Shown: positions 37,672-48,160 of the stretch, one piece after another | Numbering within the stretch: the first letter of the stretch is position 1 | How the letters are laid out: each line of letters begins with the position of its first letter | DNA from: Papaver somniferum | Taxonomy: Eukaryota; Streptophyta; Magnoliopsida; Ranunculales; Papaveraceae | Length of the DNA: 64,000 nt | Direction of reading: 5' to 3' | Assembly (NCBI RefSeq): GCF_003573695.1 | Contig: NC_039358.1 | Location: 195,338,418-195,402,417, forward strand | Notes under the pieces: model-generated | What the model was told of the DNA's origin: nothing | Seen by the model: only the letters and a program-made list of their open reading frames with translations | Databases searched by the model: none | Position numbers and translations under genes: made by a program

Positions 37672-37685
37672 TTGAATCAACGTAA
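37672..37685 (+). repeat. Left target-site duplication of insertion 2
   Basis: TTGAATCAACGTAA here is identical to 40989-41002 immediately after the A-rich tail. Fourteen bases is an ordinary LINE target-site length. The base after CGTA differs from the usual satellite (CGTACATAG), so the match is not explained by monomer phase alone. Confidence 0.8.
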
Positions 37686-37687
37686 AA

Positions 37688-38979
37688 CGTAAGGGTATTG
37701 CTCCTACTCATTTATTTTTTGCTGATGATACTATGATTTTTTGCAAGGGAAATATGAAGAGTGTGAAGAATCTGGTGAAACTTTTGGAGAATTACCAACA
37801 AGCTTCTGGTCAGAGGGTTTGTAGGGAGAAGAGCAAGATCTACTTCGGTGGTGGGACTTTGAGTAGGCGCCAGACCATTGCAACTTTCTTAGGTATGGCA
37901 ATATCTAACTTTCCTGATAGATATTTGGGAGTTAAGGTGATGCCGGGGATGGTTAAGTATAGTCACATCAGCAACGTTGTTGATAAGTTGAGGGATCAAC
38001 TTTCGGTTCTGAAAGGTAAGATGTTATCTTTTCAAGATAGGGTTGTGCTTGTTAAGAATGTTCTTTCGAGTTATTCTATTCATAACATGACTGTGTACAA
38101 ATGGCCGGTAAAATTCACTCTTCAATGTGAGCGTGTGATTCGTAATTTTCTGTGGTCGGGTGATTCTAATCTTTCTAGAGCTTTTGTAGTTGGTTTTGAT
38201 AAGATTTGTAGTCCTTTAAAGGAAGGTGGTCTTGGGATCACTAGCCTAAGGACTATGAATAAAGCTTTGCTGATGAAATTGTGGTGGGCTATAAAATCTT
38301 CTCGAAAGAGGTGGGCGAGGTTTTTGGAAGCCAAATTCACTTGTAGGGATGGTCGTATTAAGATGGCAGGGGTGAAATTTTCTATTCTTCCTGGTCTTCG
38401 TTGGGTTCATAAGGAGATGGTGGACAACACGAAGTGTTTTATTGGTGACGGTAGGGATACTTCTTTATTCTTTGATATATGGTATGGAAATACAACCTTA
38501 GCTAGTGTTTTAAATCGCATGGATTTAGACAGATCAGCTCGTGTTTGTGATATTATTGTGCAAGGTGATTGGCAGATTCATGGAGTTCATTCGCAACTCC
38601 TTTTAAGTGCTGGTGTGGTGCAACAGGATTTACCAAAAATTCATATGGGAGTGGATAGGCGTTTTTGGATGCCTGATTTACAAGGTAAATTTTCTGTCAA
38701 GTCAGCTAGGGAATTGATTAGGAAGAAATATCCTATTTTGAAGGAGGCGGGGTTGTTATGGAAGAGGGTGGTGCATCCTTCATTGGCGGCTCAGAACTGG
38801 AAGTTTATTCGTGGTGCGTGTGCTACTCTTGATAAGGTACGTAGTAGATTTAAAATTCAACTTGCATCTAAATGTAGTGTGTGTCAGATTGAGGAGGAGT
38901 CTCTCCAACATATTCTTTGGAGCTGTAATTTTGCACGTCAAGCTTGGGAGTGGATTGAAAACCATGAAGCTGTAATTTT
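37688..38979 (+). pseudogene. LINE ORF2 internal fragment: end of reverse transcriptase plus zf-RVT
   Basis: The open frame enters from the 5' junction and reads THLFFADDTMIFC. FADD (37718-37729) is the catalytic Asp-Asp motif of non-LTR reverse transcriptases, so the fragment starts at the motif and lacks the endonuclease and N-terminal reverse transcriptase. YLGVKVMP and the following K-x-LSFQDRVVLVKNVLSS region match the thumb segment seen after the catalytic core. A zf-RVT zinc-binding region lies near the end: C-x2-C at 38873-38884, then His at 38909 and Cys at 38924 (LQHILWSC). The LINE frame ends at the joint about 38978. The frame then runs on through out-of-frame ORF1 sequence to a stop at 39035-39037. 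The RNase H domain is missing. The first ATG (37733) is internal and not a natural start. Confidence 0.88.
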
Positions 38980-38980
38980 G
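38978..38980 (+). other. ORF2/ORF1 chimera joint
   Basis: Left of here the sequence is ORF2 and does not match insertion 1. From 38978 it matches insertion 1 from 25412. The two parents share at least TTG at the joint, so microhomology of a few bases is possible, but the ORF2 parent is not in the window to confirm it. Confidence 0.75.
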
Positions 38981-40818
38981 TCATTCCTAATGATTATTAT
39001 CAGGAAGGGTGCAAACCATTTCAATATAGCTTCATAGCTAGGCTGGATGCTACAGGTTTAAAGTTTGTTGAGGTTCAAAAAATCCTTGAAAATCAATGGA
39101 AACTTAAGAATAGGTGTAAGTTTATACCTATGAGCAAAGGATTCTTTGTTATTATGTTATCTTCAGATTTGGACAAGGAGAAGATACGTGCTGAAAAGTG
39201 GTTTGTCAATCAACAAATTCTGAGGTTGATTGATTGGTACCCAGGTTTTAATCCTGATAAACAAAGAACGTCCCATGCTGCTGTTTGGGTACGTTTTCTT
39301 GGTCTCCCTATTGAGATATGGACTGAGAGATCATTACTTTCTATTGGGAAAATCCTTGGAACACCCATTGTGGTGGATCAAAGAACCCTAAATCTGGAAT
39401 ATGGTCATTTCGCAGCTGTTTTGGTGGATATAGACTTTGCAAAGCATATTCCTGAGCGCATCTCTATCACTGCTGGAGGTAAAATTTTTTGGCAATATGT
39501 TGATATACCAAATTCACCTAAATTCTGTTTATCTTGCAATATTATTGGGCATGTTGATGGTGAATGCAAAAGGAAGAACAACATGAAGACTGCTGGTAAG
39601 GAAAAACAGATTGTTCATAAACCTACAATCCAAGTTTGGCAAGCAAAATTAGCTAAACCTAATGCGGAGGAGGAGAAGTCTTTGAATCAGGTTAATATGG
39701 AGGATAATATGGTTACTGTACGTTCACAATCTGCTCATGCAGAACATGCAAAAACGCAAGGGGCAACAAATACTCAATTTCAGTCCGACCAAAACTCTAA
39801 AGTTCAGTCCGTGTCTGAGTTGGAAACCCAGACAAGAGTCTTGAACAAACCAAACTCTGTGGCTGAATCTGGAATACAATCCGTGAGCAAACCAAATCCT
39901 ATTGAAACTGTTGGGTCTCGTGAAACTGAAGATAATGCACGTACAGCTGCTCGTGAAACTGTTGGTGTCCAGTACGTGTTGAAAAGCACCCCTACTGACG
40001 TTATTGATGAAGAAAATCAATTGGAAAACGAGCTTGCTCAATCTTCTGTTGAGTTGTGTGAGGCTCAGATGAAGTTTATTCATTGTAAAAATAATATTGC
40101 AGCTAAGAAAGATAGAGCTTTACGTAAAAATCATGAAGACATGGCTGCACAGAGTTTTTCTAAAGAAGAATGGACTGAAGTGAAAGGAAAGAAATCCCCT
40201 AACAAAGGTACTTTCTCTTTTACTCCTTTTGAGAATGATTATACTCCTTTTTCGGATGAGTTGATGCAAACTGAAGTTGTGGTTGAAAATAAATTTGGCA
40301 TTCTAGCATCTGAGTTAGGCCTTGATAAGGTTATTATTGAGGAGGAGGAGGAGGAACAAGTGGAATCTAGTGACTCAGATGTTAGTATGGGCTCTAAAAG
40401 TTGGGGTGAGGTTGATGCTGACATTTTAGCAAGGAAAAAAGCTAGGAAAGTTGCCAAACAGGCTGCTAAGATTATAGCAAAGCGTTCTTTACAACCTGAT
40501 TCAAGTTTGGAATCTTCCCCTAGCAAGTCTATTGAGGAGTCTCCGAGCTCTAACACGGAAATTCAAGCGGGGTTGGTAGAAAAGAGGGAGCAAATGGAAA
40601 GAAAATCTCCTAGTAAGTTATCTCCTATTAAGCTTGTCCCTGGTAACTTTGCATCTGAGGATGAAGACGGAGAGTTTTATGAGGATGAAGATGAGGATGT
40701 CTTGGGTAATTATGCTTTTGATACGGATATTATGGATGGAATTTTTTCTAAGAGCAAATCATATAGAGTTGGTAGCAGCAGAAGTAAATTGAAAGGAGTT
40801 GTCTATAGATATAGGTAG
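38980..40818 (+). pseudogene. LINE ORF1 protein, 5'-truncated but otherwise open
   Basis: Equivalent to residues 56-668 of the ORF1 in insertion 1, lacking the first 55 residues. The frame is open from the joint to the stop at 40816-40818. The first in-frame ATG is at 39130, giving 562 residues. It keeps the DUF4283-like region, the zinc knuckle (CLSCNIIGHVDGEC, with Gly where the other copy has Asp), the acidic run (six Glu) and the basic and acidic C-terminal tail. It has GAG at 39667-39669 where the other copy has a stop, so it shows the ancestral uninterrupted frame. About 20 base differences separate the copies. With no promoter or natural start, translation is unlikely. Confidence 0.87.
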
Positions 40819-40988
40819 CTTCTTTTAGTTTTTCTTTTTTGTGGTTATGGCTTTTGTTATTTCTTAATCGTTATTTAGTCCCTTTTGGTTTATGGGGGTA
40901 TGGAGAAGTGTGCTCCAAATTTGTAATTCTTGTAATTACGTTTTTTTGCTTAATAAACCTTTTTGACCTAGCAAAATAAAAATAAAAA
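40819..40988 (+). terminator. 3' UTR, polyadenylation signal and A-rich tail of insertion 2
   Basis: Nearly the same as the insertion 1 3' UTR, with CCCTTTTGG in place of CCCCTATGG. AATAAA lies at 40952-40957. The tail from 40972 reads as A-runs broken by T (AAAATAAAAATAAAAA), unlike the pure A-run of insertion 1. Confidence 0.85.
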
Positions 40989-41002
40989 TTGAATCAACGT
41001 AA
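40989..41002 (+). repeat. Right target-site duplication of insertion 2
   Basis: TTGAATCAACGTAA, identical to 37672-37685. The satellite then continues as TTAAAAATGCAAATTTACTAG. Confidence 0.8.
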
Positions 41003-41179
41003 TTAAAAATGCAAATTTACTAGACGTATTGCCTTAGAACATATTAATTGTAATTACAATACATTGTTCAAACTTTTTCTGTCAAAGATGAGTTTATCTA
41101 GTTTACAATTTAGTCTCATAAATCAATTTCTGACTTATAACGAAGTGTATAGACATTTTTGAGTTAACGTATAGAAAAT

Positions 41180-42362
41180 TCAACATTTTTATGAACTCTT
41201 TCTTTTTGTGTTGGTTTGTCTTTCTATTTGATTCAAGATAGATGAAATTTGTTAGGTGTTGGATTAGTTCTGCATGGTCTTTCATCCTTCTTCTATTGTG
41301 AAATTTGACTTCCTTCATATTTTCTTGAATCAACGTACATAGAAATGCAATTTTTACTAGACGTATTGCCTTAGAACATATTAATTGTAATTACAATACA
41401 TTTTTCAAACTTTTTCTGTTAAAGATGAGTTTATGTAGTTTACAATTTAGTGTGTAGAGTTTTTTGAGTTAATGTATATTAAATTCAACATTTTTATGAA
41501 CTCTTTCTTTTTGTGTTGGATTTGTCTTTCTATTTGATTCAAGATAGATGAAATTTGTTAGAATTTGAATTAGTTCTGCATGGTCTTTCATCCTTCTTCT
41601 ATTTTGAAATTTGACTTCCTTCAAATTTTCTTGAATCAACGTACATAGAAATGCAATTTTTACTAGACGTATTGCCTTAGAACATATTAATTGTAATTAC
41701 AATACATTTTTCAAACTTTTTTTGTTAAAGATGAGTGTATCTAGTTTACAATATAGTCTCAGAAATCAATTTCCGACTTATAACGAAATGTGTAGACTTT
41801 TTTGAGTTAACGTATATAAAATTCAACATTTTTATGAACTTTTTCTTTTTGTGTTGGCTTTGTGTTTCTATCTGATTCAAGATAGAAGGAATTTGTTAGG
41901 ATTTGAATTAGTTATGCATGGTCTTTCATCCTTCTTCTATTGTGAAATTTGAATTCCTTCATATTTTCTTGAATCAACGTACATAGAAATGCAATTTTTA
42001 CTAGACGTATTGCCTTAGAACATATTAATTGTAATTACAATACATTTTTCAAACTTTTTTCTGTTAAATTTGAGTTTATCTAGTTTACAATTTAGTCTGA
42101 GAAATCAATTTCCGACTTTTAACGAAGTGAGTAGACTTTTTTGAGTTAACGTATATAAGATTCAACATTTTATGAACTCTTTCTTTTTGTGTTGGCTTTG
42201 TCTTTCTATTTGATTCAAGATAGATGAAATTTGTTAGGATTTGGATTAGTTCTGCATGGTCTTTCATCCTTCTTCTATTGTGAAATTTGACTTCCTTCAT
42301 ATTTTCTTTAATCAACGTACATAGAAATGCAATTTTTACTAGACGTATTGCCTTAGAACATA
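41180..42362. repeat. 1.2-kb duplicated block, copy 1 (offset +7022)
   Basis: Matches about 48202-49384 at a constant 7022 bp offset. Anchors are the truncated monomer TACAATTTAGTGTGTAGAG (41441/48463), ACAATATAGTCTC, GAACTTTTTC and the monomer with CCGACTTTTAACGAAGTGAG. Copy 1 has a private T in TTTCTTTAATCAACG near 42304. Confidence 0.83.
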
Positions 42363-42959
42363 TTAATTGTAATTACAATACATTTTTCAAACTTTTTCTG
42401 TTAAAGATGAGTTTATCTAGTTTACAATTTATTCTCAGAAATCAATTTCCGACTTATAACGAAATGTGTAGACTTTTTCGAGTTAACGTATATAAATTTC
42501 AACATTTTTATGAACTCTTTCTTTTTGTGTTAACTTTGTCTTTCTATTTGATTCAAGAAAGATGAAATTTGTTAGGATTTGGATTAGTTCTGCATGGTCT
42601 TTCATCCTTCTTCTATTGTGAAATTTGACTTCCTTCATATTTTCTTGAATCAACGTACATAGAAATGCAATTTTTACTAGACGTATTGCCTTAGAACATA
42701 TTAATTGTAATTACAATACAATTTTACTTTTTCTATTAAAGATGAGTTTATCTACTTTACAATTTAGTCTCAGAAATCAATTTCCGACTTATAACGAAAT
42801 GTGTAGACTTTTTTGAGTTAACATATATAAAATTCAGCATTTTAATGAACTCTTTCTTTTTATATTGGCTTTGTCTTTCTATTTGATTCAAGATAGATGA
42901 AATTTGTTAGGATTTGGATTATTTCTGCATGGTCTTTCATCTTTCTTATATTGTGAAAT

Positions 42960-44660
42960 TTGACTTCCTTCATATTTTCTTGAATCAACGTACATAGAAA
43001 TGCAATTTTTACTAGACGTATTGCCTTAGAACATATTAATTGTAATTACAATACATTTTTCAAACTTTTTCTGTTAAATTTGAGTTTATCTAGTTTACAA
43101 TTTAGTCTCAGAAATCAATTTCTAACTTATAACAAAGTGTGTAGACTTTTTTGAGTTAAAGTATATAAGATTCAACATTTTTATGAACTCTTTCTTTATG
43201 TTGGCTTTGTCTTTCTATTTGATTCAAGATAGATGAAATTTGTTAGGATTTGGATTTGTTCTGCATGGTCTTTCATCCTTCTTCTATTGTGAAATTTGAC
43301 TTCCTTCATATTTTCTTGAATCAACGTACATAGAAATGCAATTTTTACTAGGCGTATTGCCTTAGAACATATTAATTGTAATTACAATACATTTTTCAAA
43401 CTTTTTCTGTTAAATTTGAGTTTATCTAGTTTACAATTTTGTCTCAGAAATCAATTTCCGATTTATAACGAAGTGTGTAGACTTTTTTGAGTTAACGTAT
43501 ATAAGATTCAACATTTTTATGAACTCTTTCTTTTTATGTTGGCTTTGTCTTTCTATTTGATTTAAGATAGATGAAATTTATTAGGATTTGGATTAGTTCT
43601 GCATGGTCTTTCATCCTTTTTTTATTTTGAAATTTGACTTCCTTCATATTTTCTTGAATCAACGTACATAGAAATGCAATTTTTACTAGACGTATTGCCT
43701 TAGAACATATTATTGTAATTACAATACATTTTTCAAACTTTTTCTGTTAAATTTGAGTTTATCTAGTTTACAATTTAGTCTCACAAATCAATTTCCGACT
43801 TATAACGAAGTGTGTAAACCTTTTTGAGTTACCGTATATTAAATTCAACATTTTTATGAACTCATTCTTTTTGTGTTGGCTTTGTCTTTCTATTTGATTC
43901 AAGATAGATGAAATTTGTTAGGATTTGGATTAGTTCTACATGGCCTTTCATCCTTCTTCTATTGTGAAATTTGACTCCCTTCATATTTTCTTGAATCAAC
44001 GTACATAGAAATGCAATTTTTATTAGGCGTATTGCCTTAGAACATATTAATTGTAATGAAATACATTTTTCAAACTTTTTCTGTTAAATTTGAGTTTATC
44101 TAGTTTACAATTTAGTCTCAGAAATCAATTTCCGACTTATAACAAAGTGTGTAGACTTTTTTGAGTTAAAGTATATAAGATTCAACATTTTTATGAACTC
44201 TTTCTTTTTATGTTGGCTTTGTCATTCTATTTGATTCAAGATAGATGAAATTTGTTATGATTTGGATTAGTTCTGCATGGTCTTTCATCCTTCTTCTATT
44301 TTGAAATTTGACTTCCTTCATATTTTCTTGAATCAACGTACATAGAAATGCAATTTTTACTAGGCGTATTGCCTTAGAATATATTAATTTGTAATTACAA
44401 TACATTTTTCAAACTTTTTCTGTTAAATTTGAGTTTATCTAGTTTACAATTTAGTCTCAGAAATGAAGTGTGTAGACTTTTTTGAGTTAAAGTATATAAG
44501 ATTCAACATTTTTATGAAATCTTTCTTTTTATGTTGGCTTTGTCTTTCTATTTGATTCAAGATAGATGAAATTTGTTAGGATTTGGATTAGTTCTGCATG
44601 GTCTTTCATCCTTCTTCTATTGTGAAATTTGACTTCCTTCATATTTTCTTGAATCAACGT
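42960..44660. repeat. 1.7-kb duplicated block, copy 1 (offset +12038)
   Basis: Matches about 54998-56698 almost base for base at a 12038 bp offset. Shared rare variants include TCTAACTTATAACAAAG (43121/55159), CTTTCTTTATGTTGG, ACAATTTTGTCTC, ATTTGATTTAAG, TTGACTCCCTTC, GTAATGAAATAC and CAGAAATGAAGTGTG. I noticed only a few single-base differences, so the duplication is recent. Confidence 0.87.
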
Positions 44661-46076
44661 ACATAGGAATGCAATTTTTACTAGGTGTATTGCCTTAGAA
44701 CATATTAATTGTAATTACATTACGTTTTTCAAACTTTTTCTGTTAAATTTTAGTTTATCTAGTTTACAATTTAGTCTCATAAATCAATTTCCGACTTATA
44801 ACGAAATGTGTAGACTTTTTTGAGTTAACGTATATGAAATTCAACATTTTTATGAACTCTTTCTTTTTGTGTTGGCTTTGTCTATCTGTTTGATTCAAGA
44901 TAGATGAAATTTGTTAGGATTTGGATTAGTTCTGCATGGTCTTTCATCCTTCTTCTATTGTGAAATTTGACTTCCTTCAGATTTTCTTGAATCTACGTAC
45001 ATAGAAAAGCAATTTTTACTAGACGTATTGCCTTAGAACATATTAATTGTAATTACAATACATTTTTCAAACTTTTTCTGTTAAGTTTGAGTTTATCTAG
45101 TTTACAATTTAGTCTCAGAAATCAATTTCTGACTTATAACGAAGTGTGTAGACTTTTTTGAGTTAAAGTATATAAGATTCAACATTTTTATGAACTCTTT
45201 ATTTTTATGTTGGCTTTGTCAATCTATTTGATTCAAGATAGATGAAATTTGTTATGATTTGGATTAGTTATGCATGGTCTTTCATCCGTCTTCTATTGTG
45301 AAATTTGACTTACTTCATATTTTCTTGAATCAACGTACATAGAAATGCAATTTTTACTAGGCGTATTGCCTTAGAATATATTAATTGTAATTACAATACA
45401 TTTTTCAAACTTTTTATGTTAAATTTGAATTTATCTAGTTTACAATTTAGTCTCAGAAATGAAGTGTGTAGACTTTTTTGAGTTAAAGTATATAAGATTC
45501 AACATTTTTATGAAATCTTTCTTTTTATGTTGGCTTTGTCTTTCTATTTGATTCAAGATAGATGAAATTTGTTAGGATTTGGATTAGTTCTTCATGGTCT
45601 TTCATCCTTCTTCTATTGTGAAATTTGACTTGCTTCATATTTTCTTGAATCAACGTACATAGGAATGCAATTTTTACTAGGCGTATTGCCTTAGAACATA
45701 TTAATTGTAATTACAATACATTTTTCAAACTTTTTCGGTTAAGTTTGAGTTTATCTAGTTTACAATTTAGTCTCATAAATCAATTTCCGACTTATAACGA
45801 AATGTGTAGACTTTTTTGAGTTAACGTATATGAAATTCAACATTTTTATGAACTCTTTCTTTTTGTGTTGGCTTTGTCTATCTGTTTGATTCAAGATAGA
45901 TGAAATTTGTTAGGATTTGGATTAGTTCTGCATGGTCTTTCATCCTTCTTCTATTGTGAAATTTGACTTCCTTCAGATTTTCTTGAATCTACGTACATAG
46001 AAAAGCAATTTTTACTAGACGTATTGCCTTAGAACATATTAATTGTAGTTACAATACATTTTTCAAACTTTTTCTG
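44160..46076. repeat. Tandem duplication of a trimer of about 996 bp
   Basis: Rare variants recur at an offset of about 996 bp: GTTATGATTTGG, AGAATATATTAATT, the deleted monomer with AAATGAAGTG (44461/45457), GTATATGAAATTC (44835/45831), CTATCTGTTTGATTC, CTTCAGATTTTC and GAATCTACGTAC. The second unit ends where GTTAAAGATGAG replaces GTTAAGTTTGAG. Confidence 0.82.
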
Positions 46077-47309
46077 TTAAAGATGAGTTTATCTAGTTTA
46101 CAATTTAGTCTCAGAAATCAATTTCCGACTTATATAATGAAGTGTGTAGACTTTTTTGAGTTAAAGTATATAAGATTCAACATTTTTATGAACTCTTTCT
46201 TTTTATGTTGGCTTTGTCTTTCTATTTGATTCAATATAGATGAAATTTGTTAGGATTTTGATTAGTTCTGCATGGTCTTTCATCCTTCTTCTATTGTGAA
46301 AATTGACTTCCTTCATATTTTCTTGAATCAACGTACATAGAAATGCAATTTTTACTAGGCGTATTTCCTTAGAACATATTAATTGTAATTACAATACATT
46401 TTTCAAACTTTTTCTGTTAAATTTGAGTTTATCTAGTATACAATGTAGTCTCAAAAATCAATTTCCGACTTATAACGAAGTGTGTAGACTTTTTTGAGTT
46501 AATGTATATAAGATTCAACATTTTTATGAACTCTTTCTTTTTATGTTGGCTTTATCTTTCTATTTGATTCAAGATAGATGGAATTTGTTAGGATTTGGAT
46601 TAGTTCTGCATTGTTTTTCATCCTTCTTCTATTTTGAAATTTGACTTCCTTCATATTTTCTTGAATCAACGTACATAGAAATGCAATTTTTACTAGACGT
46701 ATTGCCTTAGAACATATTATTGTAATTATAATACATTTTTCAAACTTTTTCGGTTAAATTTTAGTTTATCTAGTTTACAATTTAGTCTCAGAAATAAATT
46801 TCCGACTTATAACGAAGTGTGTAAACCTTTTTGAGTTAACGTATATTAAATTCAACATTTTTATGAACTCATTGTTTTTGTGTTGGCTTTGTCTTTCTAT
46901 TTGATTCAAGATAGATAAAATTTGTTAGGATTTGAATTAGTTCTGCATGGTCTTTCATCCTTCTTCTATTGTGAAATTTGACTTCCTTCATATTTTCTTG
47001 AATCAACGTACATAGAAAAGCAATTTTTACTAGACGTATTGCCTTAGAACATATTAATTGTAATTACAATACATTTTTCAAAATTTTTCTATTAAAGATG
47101 AGTTTATCTAGTTTACAATTTAGTCTCAGAAATCAACTTCCGACTTATTACGAAATGTGTAGACTTTTTTGAGTTAACGTATATAAAATTCAACATTTTT
47201 ATGAACTCTTTCTTTTCGTGTTGGCATTGTCTTTCTATTTGATTCAAGGTAGATGAAATTTGTTAGTATTTGGATTAGTTCTGCATGGTCTTTCATCATT
47301 CTTCTATTG

Positions 47310-48160
47310 TGAAATTTGACTTCCTTCATATTTTCTTGAATCAACGTACATAGAAATGCAATTTTTACTAGACGTATTGCCTTAGAACATATTAATTGTA
47401 ATTACAATACATTTTTCAAACTTTTTTTGTTAAAGATGAGTTTATCTAGTTTACAATTTAGTCTCAGAAATCAATTTCCGATGTATAACGAAGTGTGTAG
47501 ACTTTGTTGAGTTACCGTATATAAGATTCAACATTTTTATGAACTCTTTCTTTTTGTGTTGGCTTTGTCTTTCTATTTGATTCAAGATAGATGAAATTTT
47601 TTAGGATTTGGATTAGTTCTGCATGGTCTTTCATCCTTCTTCTATTGTGAAATTTGACTTCCTTCATATTTTCTTGAATCAACGTACATAGAAATGCAAT
47701 TTTTACTAGGCGTATTTCCTTAGAATATATTAATTGTAATTACAATACATTTTTCAAACTTTTTCTGTTAAAGATGAGTTTATCTAGTTTACAATTTAGT
47801 CTCAGAAATCAATTTCCGACTTATAACGAAATGTGTAGACTTTTTGGGTAAACTTATATAAAATTCAACATTTTTAAGAACTCTTTCTTTTTTTGTTGGC
47901 TTTGTGTTTCTATCTGATTCAAGATAGAAGAAATTTGTTAGGATTTGGATTAGTTCTGCATGGTCTCTCATTCTTCTTCTATTGTGAAATTTGACTTCCT
48001 TCATATTTTCTTGAATCAACGTACATAGAAATGTAATTTTTACTAGACGTATTTCCTTAGAACATATTAATGTAATTACAATACATTTTTCAAACTTTTT
48101 CTGTTAAAGATGAGATTATCTAGTTTACAATTTAGTCTCAGAAATCAATTTCAGATGTAT
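47310..48160. repeat. 0.85-kb duplicated block, copy 1 (offset +3007)
   Basis: Matches about 50317-51167. Shared features are GACTTTGTTGAGTTACCG, GGCGTATTTCCTTAGAATA, the deleted CTTTTTGGGTAAACTTATAT and GGTCTCTCATTC. Confidence 0.83.

Larger units (their letters stand above)
27421..37685. repeat. Satellite array, segment 2
   Basis: Resumes in the middle of a monomer (TATTGTGAAATTTGACTTCC) and continues head-to-tail in the same orientation. The first monomer has the 12-bp deletion form ATTAATATTTTTC also seen at 12131. S-type monomers start at 28042, 30020, 32338, 33978 and 34944. The last monomer is cut by insertion 2 just after GAATCAACGTAA. No gene is visible. Confidence 0.96.
37686..40988 (+). 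mobile_element. Insertion 2: chimeric LINE, ORF2 fragment joined to half-LINE
   Basis: A 3303-bp block with 14-bp target-site duplications and an A-rich tail. The left 1292 bp (to about 38977) are the middle of a LINE ORF2. From 38978 on, the sequence is the insertion 1 element from its base 25412 to its tail. The order (ORF2 piece before ORF1 piece, same strand) is the reverse of a normal LINE, and the two reading frames do not match at the joint. Clean flanking duplications indicate that the chimera was inserted as one unit, so the joint probably formed during reverse transcription. Confidence 0.85.

Noticed and set aside
38122..38965. Antisense frames within the ORF2 fragment
   Set aside because: The sense strand encodes recognisable reverse transcriptase and zf-RVT motifs, so the antisense frames are incidental.
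37733..39037. A complete 434-residue gene starting at the ATG 37733
   Set aside because: The frame is already open before this ATG and encodes the FADD motif there, and its last 19 codons are out-of-frame ORF1 sequence, so it is a truncated chimera.
39724..40556. Antisense frames inside ORF1 of insertion 2
   Set aside because: Shadows of the sense ORF1, with no recognisable domain.
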